Source of the DNA: Dermatemys mawii
Lineage: Eukaryota > Chordata > Testudines > Dermatemydidae
Direction of reading: 5' to 3'
Length of the DNA stretch: 64,000 nt
NCBI GenBank assembly: GCA_007922305.1
Contig: ML677333.1
Coordinates: forward strand, 20,233,555 to 20,297,554
Part shown: positions 33,945 through 45,004 of the stretch, in pieces
Layout: every line of letters starts with the position of its first letter
How positions within the stretch are numbered: position 1 is the stretch's first letter
The notes under the pieces: generated by a model
Seen by the model: the letters and a program-made list of their open reading frames with translations, nothing else
Database searches by the model: none
What the model was told of the DNA's origin: nothing
Translations under genes and position numbers: made by a program

Positions 33945-34830
33945 GTGGATTTCCTTTAAATCATGATTTAAGTCACTAGTCAGGAAGACTCGATTTAATC
34001 ATGGATTTTTACATAAAAGTGCATTCTTGTTGGTTGTTATAAACTTTATACATATTTTTCACAACTCAGATAGATATAGGTTTCATTTTTAGAAAGTACA
34101 CACTGTACATTTTTAACATGATTTATTTTGAAAACTTTTCAGATTAGTTTTACAGCTATATCAGAAAAGGAGTGAGTGATTAGTTATTTCATTTACCAAA
34201 GGTAACTGAAGCAGGTATTTATCAAGTCATTGGGATGTGATCTCTCTCCAACTCAACAGGTTAATTAATAATATTTGGAGGATTTTCTTGCCATGCTGTA
34301 TTAGGAGGAGAACATAATCAGATAGACATTTAAATTGTTTGATTTAACTAAAATAGCAATATTATATATTCTGGATTTTATTCAACAGCAAACCTATAAT
34401 ATTTTAAGCAAACAAGCAAAACATTCAAGTTTTTTAAAATCAGGTTTATTTTTGTTAACTAAAATAGTTAAAGGAAATATATATAATTTTAAATCAACTG
34501 TCAGCCAGGTAAACATGAGAAACTTAAAATATTGGCTTCTGCAGTTAACTCAGTTGTCTTCACTTTCATTTTCCTGTTTGTTCATAATCTAGAAAAGACA
34601 AACAAGATTTCCTGCTTTTTCAGGTCCCAAATGATTTCTCAATTTGGAATGAATTAGTCCAAAGGAAGAAAATATTCTTTCTGCGCCAACAGAAGAAGCT
34701 ACTGCGATTAAAAGTGAGATTATCACTTCAGCAGTCTCTGAATCCAAGTGCTTCAGTGACCTCCACCAGTTCACTGCTGTGACTTTCTTTAAAAAGTCAT
34801 CAGCAAACATATATTTCTTCAATGGTTCTA
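33945..34830 (-). mobile_element. hAT transposon remnant, third copy, reverse
   Basis: On the minus strand 34589-34822 is open for 77 codons and contains WWRSLKHLDSETAEVIISLL and SVGAERIFSSFGLIHSKLRN, a good hATC dimerisation region (the SxERxFS block). The other end, tttaaatcatgatttaagtc near 33957, matches the tails of the copies at 11.3 and 21.9 kb. Only the C-terminal end survives. Confidence 0.85.
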
Positions 34831-34859
34831 ATTGCTAAACTGTGTCTCTATTTCTACTA

Positions 34860-35860
34860 GGTCTGTCTAGTGATTAAAAAAATTAATCAAGATTAATCAC
34901 ACTGTTATAAATAGTATTCTATTAATGTTTGTAAATATTTGTGGATGTTTTCCATATTTTCAAATATGTTGATTTCAATTACACCACAGAACACAAAATG
35001 TACAGTGCTCACTTTATATTTTTATTACAATTATTTGCACAATAGAAACAGAAATATAGTATTTTTCAATTCACCTAATACAAGTACGGTAGTGTAATCT
35101 CTATCATGAACTTTGAAATGTAGAATTACGTACAAAAAATAACTGCATTCAAAAATAAAACAATGTAAAACTTTAGCGCCTACAAGTCCACTCAGTCCTG
35201 CTTCTTGTTTAGCCAGTCGCTCAGACAAACAAATTTGTTACATTTGCAGAAGATAGTGCTGCCTGCTTCTTATTCATCACCGGAAAGTGAGAGCAGACAT
35301 TCCAATGGTACTATTGTAACCGGCGTCACAAGATACCTATGTGTCAGATGCGCTAAAGATTTGCATGTCCCTTCATGCTTTAGCCACCATTCCAGAGGAC
35401 ATGCGTCCATGTTGATGATGGGTTCTGCTCAATAACTATCCAAAGCAGTGCAGATCAACACACTTTCATTTTCATCCTCTGAGTCACATGTCACCAGCTG
35501 AAGGTTGATTTTCTTTTTTGGTGGTTCTGGTTCTGTACTTTCTGCGTGGAGTGTTGCTCTTTTAATACTTCTGAGAGCATGCTCCACACCTTGCCCCAGT
35601 CAGATTTTGGAAAGCACTTCAGATTCTTAAATCTTGGGTTGAGTGCTGTAACTATCTTTAGAAATCTCACATTGGTACTTTTCTTTGCATTGGGTCAAAT
35701 TTGCAGTGAAAGTGTTCTTAAAATGAACAACATGTTGGGTCACCATCTGAGACTGCTATAACATGAAATATATGGCAGAATGCAGGTAAAACAACAGGAG
35801 ATATACAGTTCTCCCCCAAGTAGTTCAGTTACAAATTATTTTGCGTTTATCATCAAAAGG
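34860..35860 (-). mobile_element. ZBED-like hAT transposon remnant, reverse
   Basis: Minus-strand codons around 35170-35460 read ISRYLVTPVT-like, VPLE and LSLSGDE blocks and end near LSDWLNKKQD, the C-terminal dimerisation region of ZBED4-type hAT transposases. Further in, 35640-35720 gives a worn LDPRFK-region. The end at 34877-34905 (attaatcaagattaatcac) matches the end of the copy at 46530. Inactive. Confidence 0.7.
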
Positions 35861-36279
35861 GGTGTGCACGTGAGTGCTGGGGGAGTCCTCTCTCACAAAG
35901 CTGACTTCAGTCTATCTGCAGCTGGGTATGGTCCAACCTCTGTGTGTTTGTGTGTGCTGCAAGAGGCTGAAGAGCCTAATTCAGCAAAACAGGAAGAGGG
36001 AATCAAGGCTGGTGGAGCAGGAGAGGCTCAGTGAAACCCCAGTACATCAGGTGGCATCCCAGACGGGGGATAGTGGCGTAGTCAAACTGGATAATGTGTG
36101 CAGCTTATTGCTCTGGAACACTGGGGGTGATTTTAAGTGTGTTGTATAGAGAACGACAAAGTGGTTATTGGTTTGTTGTTATATTTGCTTATTTTGGGCA
36201 AGAGAAATAGGAACAGGAAAATGAGTGAAAGTAGAGCTCCAACTTTTTGATAGTTTGATTGGTTGTAAGTAGAGGAAAA

Positions 36280-37610
36280 CAAAAAGATGCACAAGAGACA
36301 AATGGAAATTGATGAGCAAAAGACTGCACATCAGAGGGCCCTAGAACTAAGGCAGATACAGGCTGATAAAGAAGGGGAGGCACAAGCAGCCAAACAAAAA
36401 GTAGACCACGGGAGGGCCATGAAGATCCAGAGGCCAGCCTTTGAGGACAAAGAAAGAGAGGAAGCATCAACTGGCCATAATGGCGTGGAAGAGACAGAGG
36501 ACTTATGACAGGCTAAGGTGGAATTTCTACTGGCCAGGGATACAGAATGATATGAGAGATTATTGCAGGTCTTGTGTGGAGTGTCAAACGAAAAAACCTG
36601 TAGGACCTCAGAAATCTCCCCTGTGTCCCTTACGTGTCCTACAGGAAGCACTCCTGAGGCTGGCAATGGACATGGTGGGAGGGGGAATAAGTATATCTTG
36701 GTGGTGGAGGATTTTACCCCTAGATACTCTGAGGTGGCCACTCTGTCTAATACAGAAGCTGAGACAGTTGCAAGAGCCCTTCTCCCTTTATTTAGCCCCA
36801 TGAGCTTCTCTAAGGAGATTTTATCTGATCAGGGCTGGAGGGCAAACTTTGTTGCAGTTATTCAATGAGCTATAGAAGGTGTGTGGCAAGAAACAATTTA
36901 AGACTTTGCCCTATCACCACCAGGCCAGTGGTTTGGTGGAAAGGTTCAATGGGACCCTAAAATCCATACTGGGAATGCATGCCAAGAAGAGGGGCCAAAG
37001 TTGGGACAAATTATTGCATTCCTGCTGTATGCTTACAGAGAGGTACCCCAAGAGAGGACTCCTCAATCTCATTAAAGACACAGGGGAAGGGTATGGCGAG
37101 GTTTTTTTTTTTTTTTTTTTTTTAAAAAAAGCCAGGGATAATGCACTTGCAGTCCCATTAAATCCCCACCAAAGGCATACAACCCCTCCCTTCCAGCCCT
37201 TACAGGGCCACTGGCAAGGTGAAAGAGTAGATTTGTACAGAGATACAGAGTATGTTGGACCTAGGAGTAATTAAGGAATCTGACAGCTCGTGGGTGTCCC
37301 CTGTGGCTTTGATTCCCAAAAGGGATGGCACTGCAAGATTTTTGTGTGGACTATAGAAAACTTAACACTGTTACTGTAACAGACAAGTACCCATGCCAAG
37401 AACTGATGTGCTGGATGTGCTGAGCCAAGCCAAATACCTCAGTACTTTTGATTTAATTAGAATTTACTGACAGATCCCCCTGGAGCAGATCACACAGCAA
37501 AAGCCTGTTTTTTTTGTCATTAATATAGGGCTCTATGAATTCAATGTTACCTTTTGGTTTGGTCAGTGCTGGTGCAACCCTCCAGAGACTGGTCAACTTC
37601 AGCTTGTTCA
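36280..37610 (+). mobile_element. Scrambled Ty3/Gypsy-like retrotransposon fragment
   Basis: Three retroelement pieces lie on one strand. First is a Gln/Lys/Glu-rich Gag-like coiled segment (36287-36500). Second is integrase: the zinc-binding part (WPGIQNDMRDYC, CxxC) and core pieces ILSDQGW and HHQASGLVERFNG (36520-37050). Third is a reverse-transcriptase N-terminal part (SSWVSPVALIPKRDGT and a YLSTFDLI block, 37270-37480). The normal pol order is RT before integrase, so the order is reversed here. Stops and frameshifts occur in every piece. A T22 tract at 37102-37123 sits at the join. Confidence 0.8.
37102..37123. repeat. Poly(T) tract
   Basis: 22 T residues followed by seven A, located at the junction between the integrase and RT fragments of the Gypsy-like remnant. 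Confidence 0.9.
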
Positions 37611-37619
37611 AAAGCTATC

Positions 37620-38640
37620 ATACTGCATTGTTTTCTGCTTGTGTTTCTGATTTTTCTGAGGTTTTGTATTATTGCAGTACTCATTGGTATTTCATATATT
37701 AGCTTCTCTGAATTAGTGTCAACTACGCATTCCACTAAATGCTGTTAGCTCATTTTTCTAGGTTCTTTATGAAATTTAAATAATTCTTGGTTTTTGATAG
37801 CTGATAGTCATTTCTCTGTTCTCTTTTATGTCTTGAATCCAGACTCAGAGACTTTTCCAGCTATACTCTTCAAAGTTGACTTACCGTGCACACAAGATAG
37901 TCACACAAGACCTTGTCTGCACCTTTTCTTACATTTCTCATTTCCTGCGTAAACTGTACTTATTTCTGTTGACAGTCAAGTTTTGAGAATTCTACCATAT
38001 TTGTTTACCCATTGGTTCATAGATTGATAAAATTGGGATTAGATCAGAATTACATGTTAAAGAATGTAATAACTTTTGTACATACTACACCTCGCTCAGA
38101 CAGTTATGCAAAATATTTTTTGCTCTCTATTCAAATATTCAGTCAACACAATATGTTACTGCTAGAATCTAAATGAGAGGCTGATGCACTTGCTTTATAA
38201 GCTTCCAAATTAAGTAGTTAATCATTTTTTCTGGGATATTCTCCTTTGCAATATGTGGTGCTGACTCATATGGGCTCTATCTTCTTCCTTCATCATCATC
38301 ATCATCATCAAGTGACTGTGTAAATGAAACTTGGTCCCATTAGACATTCACTGATCATGGCATTCTAAACCTATCAGTTCGTAAATCCTCTAGATGGAAA
38401 TTATTCCCTTACTACTTTTGCTATGTCTCTTTCCTGAACACTGGCAGAATACAAACCAAACAATTATGTATCTATTAATTCAAGGCATGCTTAAAAGCTA
38501 ATAGTGAAGAATGTGCAATGAAAAGAGAGGCTATTGTACAATTCATATTATACTAGCAGAGTGGTACAACATGCTGACTAAAGAAATAAGTAAGTAAAAG
38601 GTCTAAAAAGTCATCTTACTATAAGGTATTTATATTTAGG
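37620..38640. other. SH3YL1 intron 1, mostly unrecognised
   Basis: No exon identified. A (TCA)n microsatellite lies at 38290-38310. Confidence 0.4.
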
Positions 38641-38865
38641 AACAAAAATTGCTGTGGTAGCATAATGCCAACAGATCGCAGTTGTTGCTGGCCAGGATCA
38701 AACCTGGGACCTATGGAGCTTAATGCACGAGCCGCTACTGCACGAGCTACAAGATACACCTCTCTTAGTTGAGGAGGTAGCAGACTCGTCAATCTCTACC
38801 CACCACTAGAGGTGGACAAAGTGCCACAACAGGCAGGCATGGGTTACAGCAGCATGATATTATGT
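38640..38865 (-). mobile_element. tRNA-derived SINE head
   Basis: On the minus strand, 38749-38732 reads TAGCTCGTGCAGTAGCGG (A-box-like) and 38704-38695 reads GGTTTGATCC (B-box-like), about 28 bp apart, in the order of a pol III internal promoter. The surrounding sequence is not a complete tRNA and lacks a clear acceptor stem, so a tRNA-derived SINE is more likely than a tRNA gene. Confidence 0.7.
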
Positions 38866-38999
38866 TGTAGTTTACTAAACAGCAAAATATATTGTAAATT
38901 TATTTGAGCAAATTCAAGGAAAAATATTTAGTTTTCAAATTACAATGCAGTTGTATGAAAATTGTGGGAGTAGGAACTAATACAGAGCAGAAATGTAAT

Positions 39000-39125
39000 A
39001 TTATTTATTATTTGTATTGTCGTAGCATTTAGAAGTCCTAATTAGGATTGGTTCCCCATTGTTCTAGGCACTGTATAAATAGGGTAGAAGTACATTTTTT
39101 GTCCCAAAGAGCTTCAATGTGATCC
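39000..39125. repeat. Ancient interspersed repeat, second copy
   Basis: The phrases tattgtcgtagcatttagaag, ccattgttctaggcactgta and tgtcccaaagagctt follow the same order as at 24990-25165. Confidence 0.6.
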
Positions 39126-39815
39126 TCAATCAGTTCTATTATTCCTATATAGTACTTGGACAAACACTGATTTTTTTTATAAGACGGACACATTTCTATA
39201 TTTCCTGGAATTCTTTCCTATTTCTTTTGTCTATGCAAAGGTTGCTAGATCTGTAAGAATTACTTGCTCTTTCTCAGATTGTCTCTGTACTTTTCCATTA
39301 TGAAAATATGCTATACCCTTCTGAACTACAAGATGCCATCAAGGGATTCCTTCCTCTTTCATAGTTCTTCTAGGGCACAGCTTAATGTTATCAAAATTGG
39401 TCCAAACTTGTATTATGGATTTCAAACAGAAATCAAAACTATTTTAAGAGTCTTAATACTTTATGTTGATTCCAAAGACGGTCACTGTGCTGTACTTGTT
39501 GAAACTATTAATAGCATTGCCTTTGTTCAGTAGCATAGGACACAGGAACTTCCATAATTAGTCAGACCAGCAGTCCAATCCACTTCTTCTGAAGCCTCAG
39601 TGTCTAAAAGTACCTCATCCTTATTATCACAAAAGAGCAGGTCCGGAGTAGGTATTGGCTTAATAGTCTCAGTGGTGAAGACTGATGCAAAGCAACTATT
39701 GCCTTATTCTTTTCTTCTTTTTCACTCATCTCAGATGAACCAGAGTGGACACATTGATTCTTTTGCAGGCCATCAACTTCTGACATACATAAAGAATCTC
39801 TTCTTTGTTTTTTTA

Positions 39816-40125
39816 AGATTAGCAGCCGTGTTAGTCTGTATCTCTCGTTAATTTACCTTCAATAGTTATCTCCTGTTAGACACAGAAATCCATTTCAAAA
39901 GGTATTTTTTTCTCCTGCTGATAATGGCCCATCCAAATTAAATAGCCTCTTAAAATTGGTATGCTAATGTACAACTTTTTTTTCCCCTTTCTGTGTATAT
40001 AAGTACATCTTACTTCTGCTCCATTCTATGCATCCGATGAAGTGGGCTATGGCCCATGAAAGTTTACGCTGAAATAAACTGGTTAGTCTCTAAGGTGCTA
40101 CAAAGTTTTCCTCGTCTTCTTTGTT
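39816..40125 (+). mobile_element. Penelope-like or similar retroelement end with hammerhead-like fold
   Basis: It begins gattagcagccgtgttagtc and ends ggttagtctctaaggtgctac. The 40031-40072 segment has the order CCGATGA, stem, loop, stem, GAAA, short stem, as in the hammerhead core. Similar termini occur at 43702-44245 and 51857-52231. Class assignment to Penelope-like elements is from memory of such repeats in reptiles. Confidence 0.6.
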
Positions 40126-41254
40126 TTTGCATCTTGTTACACTTTGATGCATCACAGAATAGCAGTCAAAAAAAGAAGCAACACCCACAGGTAGTCAGTC
40201 AATCAAAACATGTAATAACCTTGAATCCATTAGGTCAGGAATAGTTTGAACAAAAATGTGAACAGCCGATTTGTAGCAGAAGGCCCTGAGTAGCTACACA
40301 CACCCAATGCTATGCTCACGTACAAACTTGAACAGGTACACTGAATTCAGAGAGCAGGAACAGAAAGACAACACACACAGCACTCATCACAAATTACTTC
40401 CTTTCTCCTGAAAAGTTCAGCAGTAGTTGGCCAGAGGCACTACATGATCCTAAGGCCATAAGTGATATCTCCAATGCAGCTCAAGGAGTGGATGCTGTTG
40501 CTATGGTGCAACTTCCCCAACTGACCACGTGACATAATCATATGCAGAAAGAGTATCCTGTTCCCTATCTGTTACCCTTTTTGCAGACAGCATATTTTGC
40601 TAGCTAAATGCAATTACCACACACTCTGTTAACTGCAGCCTGCAAGATCATGTCATGAGTATTGAAAGCACTTACCTAACACACACTTAGTTGAGGATAA
40701 AATACTTCGAGTGTTACATGGATATGCTTGTTGAAACTTGGATATTTTCTAGTCACCTCAGTCGGCTTCAAGGATGGTGAAGAGATTTCCGTCAGCATAG
40801 ACAACTTGATTCTCAGAGGCTGGCTCAAGAGCTAATACAATGAGGTTTCTCCAATACTTTCATGAGGGATACTCTTAATATTGTATAAAGCATGACCTAA
40901 TGCAATAGGGAATGGTGTTTCCTGATGTTCCTCCAATATGCAAGCTACAAACTTAGTGGAGAAAATGCATGGGACTCTAAATATCGCATTTCCTTGGGCA
41001 TGGTACAGAGCAGATTGGTACCATCTTCAAACTTTATTGATACAGAAGGTATCCTATTATCTGAAACAGTGCTCTCGGGTAGGCCAAAAGTAGCTCTGAT
41101 CCATAGGTCCTTCATCCTCCTGAATTATATCATTATCTTTCATGTTTTGCATTTTTGCTTGGATCTTGTGCACAAATACAGAAGATACATAGTATGCAGT
41201 TGGTGCAAAGGACTTGGTACTCAAATCCAGCTGTAGAGAGTATGAACATTCTAC

Positions 41255-41720
41255 TCCTTGCCACTGTGCAATGCAAAATTTTGCAGAAATTTCCTTCCCC
41301 CGCACAGAAAGGGGCTGCTGGACCTGGCAGAGCTCAGCTCGCACATAGAAGATGCTTCCGGGGGAGGGAGGGGGGAACTAGAGGGTTCCCAACAGCTGTA
41401 ATTCCCAGCATGCCCTGAGAGAAGGCAATGGTAGCATCCAGGCAACTCCACACACATCTGGGACCAAGCATCAGGCTGTTTTTCCTTTTGGATCCCTAAG
41501 CTTTGGGGGTTGGGGGGAGAGTTGTAGTTGAGCTCTGGGTTGAGAGGGGGTGTGGCTATCTGGGCAACAAGGGGCCCTGCAGCTGGGCTTTGTGGGGGCT
41601 GGGTGTATTTGGGTGGGGGCATGGCTGGGCTTGGGGTAGGAGGGCAGATAATCAGGAACTGAGTTGTCATGAGGGTTTCTTTAACTCTCTACTCCTGGGG
41701 GGGAAATTTTGTGTATCTGT
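41255..41720. repeat. Unclassified GC-rich interspersed repeat
   Basis: This block is GC-rich and starts near caaaattttgcagaaatttcc; G-rich on the plus strand from 41500. No known domain in the open frames. Looks repetitive but I cannot name it. Confidence 0.3.
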
Positions 41721-43701
41721 ATAGTTGCAGACATACTTGCTGACAAGTATTATGAAATAAATTACCAAAATAATTGAAACTGTGATTATGAATCTGTTTC
41801 CAATCTGTTTGTTTCCTTCTCACTCATATGGCACTAATGTGAAAGAATATGTAGAATCAAATGAATTAAAAATCTTAAATGAATCCACATGCTCCATAGA
41901 ATCTCTATGCATAGTAATTCCATGCTCTAATAAGAATATAACAATAAGAATCTATTATCGACCACCTGATCAGGACAGTGATAGTGACAATGACATGCTA
42001 AGGGAGATTAGAGAGGCTGTCAAAATAAATAACTCAATAATAATGGGGGATTTCAGTTATCCCCATATTGACTGGGTACATGTCACCTCATGACGAAATG
42101 CAGAGACCAAATTCCTTGATACGTTAAATGACTGCTTCTTGGAGCAGCTGGTACAGGAACCCACAAGGGGAGAGGCAACTCTTGATTTAGTCCTGACTGG
42201 AACGCAAGAGCTGGTCCAAGAGGTAACTATAACAGGACCGCTGGGGAATAGTGATCATAATATAATAACATTTAACATTCCCGTGCTGGAAACAAAACTG
42301 CAGTAGTCCAACACTGTGGCATTTAATTTCAGGACGGGGAACTATGCAAAAATGAGGGGGTTAGTTAAACGGAAATTAATAGGTAAAGTGACTAAAGTGA
42401 AATCCCTACAAGCTGCATGGACACTTTTCAAAGACACCATAATAGAGGCCCAACTTAAATGTATACCACAAATTAAAAAACAAAGTCAAAGAACTAAAAA
42501 AGAGCCACCGTGGCTTAAAAACCATGTAAAAGAAGCAGTGAGGGATAAAAAGGCATCTTTTAAAAAGTGGAAGTCAAATCCTACTGAGGTAACTAGAGAG
42601 GAGTATAAACACTGTGAAATTAAGTGTAAAAATGTAATAAGAAAAGCCAAAATGGAATTTGAAGAACAGCTAGCCATAAACTCAAAAGGTAATAATAAAA
42701 TGTTTTATAAATATGTCAGAAGCAGGAAGCCTGTTAAACAACCAGTGTGCCCCCTGGATGATAGAAATACAAAAGGAGCACTTAAAGATGATAAAGTCAT
42801 TGCGGAGAAACTAAATGAATTCTTTGCTTCGGTCTTCATGGCTGAGGATGTTAAGAAGATTCCCAAACCTGAGCCATCTTTTGTAGGTAACAAATCTGAG
42901 GAATTGTCACAGATTGAAGTGTCGCTAGAGGAGGTTTTGGAACTAATTGATAAACTTAACTGTAACAATTCACCGGCACCAGATGGCATTCACCCAAGAG
43001 TTCTGAAAGAACTCAAATGTGAAATTGCAGAACTATTAACTAAGGTTTGTAACCTGTCCTTTAAATCGGCTTCTGTACCCAATGACTGGAAGATAGCTAA
43101 TGTAACGCCAATATTTAAAAAGGGCTCTAGAGGTGATCCCGGCAACTACAGACCGGTAAGTCTAACGTCCGTACCGGGCAAATTAGTTGAAACAATAGTA
43201 AAGAATAAAATGGTCAGGCACATAGAAGAACATAAATTGTTGGGCAAAAGTCAGCATGGTTTCTGTAAAGGGAAATCATGTCTTAGTAATCTATTAGAGT
43301 TCTTTGAAGGGGGGTCAACAAACATGTGGACAAGAGGGATCCAGTGGATGTAGTGTATTTAGATTTCCAGAAAGCCTTTGACAAGGTCCCTCACCAAAGG
43401 CTCTTACATAAATTAAGTTGCCATGGGATAAGAGGGAAGATCCTTTCATGGATTGAGAACTGGTTAAAAGACAGGGAACAAAGGGTAGGAATAAATGGTA
43501 AATTTTCAGAATGGAGAGGGGTAACTAGTGGTGTTCCCGAAGGGTCAGTCCTAGGACCAATCCTATTCAACTTATTCATCAATGATTTGGAGGAAGGGGT
43601 AAACAGTGAGGTGGCAAAGTTTGCAGATGATACTAAACTGCTCAAAATAGTTAAGACCCAAGCAGACTGTGAAGAAGTTCAAAAGATCTCACAAAACTAA
43701 G

Positions 43702-44245
43702 AATCAGAGGGGTAGCCTTGTTAGTCTAGAATTGCAGAAGTGACAAAGAGTCCNNNNNNNNNNNNNNNNNNNNNNNNNNNNNNNNNNNNNNNNNNNNNNN
43801 NNNNNNNNNNNNNNNNNNNNNNNNNNNNNNNNNNNNNNNNNNNNNNNNNNNNNNNNNNNNNNNNNNNNNNNNNNNNNNNNNNNNNNNNNNNNNNNNNNNN
43901 NNNNNNNNNNNNNNNNNNNNNNNNNNNNNNNNNNNNNNNNNNNNNNNNNNNNNNNNNNNNNNNNNNNNNNNNNNNNNNNNNNNNNNNNNNNNNNNNNNNN
44001 NNNNNNNNNNNNNNNNNNNNNNNNNNNNNNNNNNNNNNNNNNNNNNNNNNNNNNNNNNNNNNNNNNNNNNNNNNNNNNNNNNNNNNNNNNNNNNNNNNNN
44101 NNNNNNNNNNNNNNNNNNNNNNNNNNNNNNNNNNNNNNNNNNNNNNNNNNNNNCATGCATCCGACAAAGTGGGTATTAGCCCACGAAAGCTTATACTCTA
44201 ATACTTTAGTTAGTCTTTAAGGTGCCACGGGACTCTTTGTCACTT
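43702..44245. mobile_element. Retroelement insertion into CR1 with 13-bp target duplication
   Basis: TCACAAAACTAAG is present on both sides (43689-43701 and 44246-44258) and removing the block restores CR1 colinearity, so this is a true insertion. The left end is agaggggtagccttgttagt ... gtgacaaagagtcc; the right end is the reverse complement of the same unit, ending ggactctttgtcac. The interior is an assembly gap. The 44154-44190 part carries the worn hammerhead-like core. Confidence 0.85.
43754..44153. other. Assembly gap, 400 N
   Basis: The run is exactly 400 N. It lies between two copies of a repeat end in opposite orientation, a situation that commonly breaks assemblies. The true size is unknown. 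Confidence 1.
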
Positions 44246-45004
44246 TCACAAAACTAAGTGATTGGGCAACAAAATGGCAAATAAAATTTAATGTGGATAA
44301 ATGTAAAGTAATGCACTTTGGAAAAAATAACCCCAACTATACGTACAATATGATGGGGGGCTAATGTAGCTACAATTAATCAGGAAAAAGATCTTGGAGT
44401 CATTGTGGATAGTTCTCTGCAGATGTCCATGCAGTGTGCAGCGGCAGTCAAAAAAGCAAACAGGATGTTAGGAATCATTAAAAAAGGGATAGAAAATAAG
44501 ACGGAGAATATCTTATTGCCCCTATACAAATCCATGGTGTGCCTACATCTTGAATACTGTGTACAAATGTGGTGGTCTCATCTCAAAAAGGATATACTGG
44601 CATTAGAAAAGGTTCAGAGAAGGGCAACTAAAATGATTAGGGGGTTGGAATGGGTCCCATATGAGGAGAGATTAAAGAGGCTAGGACTTTTTAGCTTGGA
44701 AAAGAGGAGACTAAGGGGGGATATGATAGAGGTATATAAAATTATGAGTGGCATGGAGAAAGTGAATAAGGAAAAGGTATTTACGTATTCCCATAATAGA
44801 AGAACTAGGGGCCGCTCATTGAAATTAGTGGGCAGCAGGTTTAAAACAAATAAAAGGAAGTTCTTCTTCACACAGCGCACAGTCAACCTGTGGAACTCCT
44901 TGCCTGAGGAGGCTGTGAAGGCTAGGACTATAACAAGGTTTAAAAGAGAACTGGATAAATTCATGGAGGTTAAGTCCATTAATGGCTATTAGCCAGGCTG
45001 GGTA

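Larger units (their letters stand above)
41770..45003 (+). mobile_element. Long CR1 LINE copy, ORF2 endonuclease-RT, interrupted
   Basis: This is the best-preserved LINE in the window. The endonuclease C-terminal part is at 41940-42230 (IIMGDFSYPHIDWV). A 345-codon frame at 42316-43353 spans the linker and RT fingers (APDGIHPRVLKEL, ANVTPIFKKG, GNYRPVSLTSVPGKL, SQHGFCKGKSCLSNL). A +1 change then shifts to the frame 43326-43700 ([48 protein letters not shown]). After the insertion at 43702-44245 the frame continues at 44405-44992 with the thumb and C-terminus. FADD catalytic residues are intact, but the element is broken by the shift and insertion, and its 3' tail is cut by the hAT at 45005. 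Confidence 0.92.

Noticed and set aside
38640..38865. Functional tRNA gene on the minus strand
   Set aside because: A- and B-box-like motifs are present but no acceptor stem pairing or proper anticodon arm was found; a tRNA-derived SINE fits better.
43704..44201. Open frames of about 150 codons on both strands
   Set aside because: They are almost entirely N from the assembly gap and carry no information.
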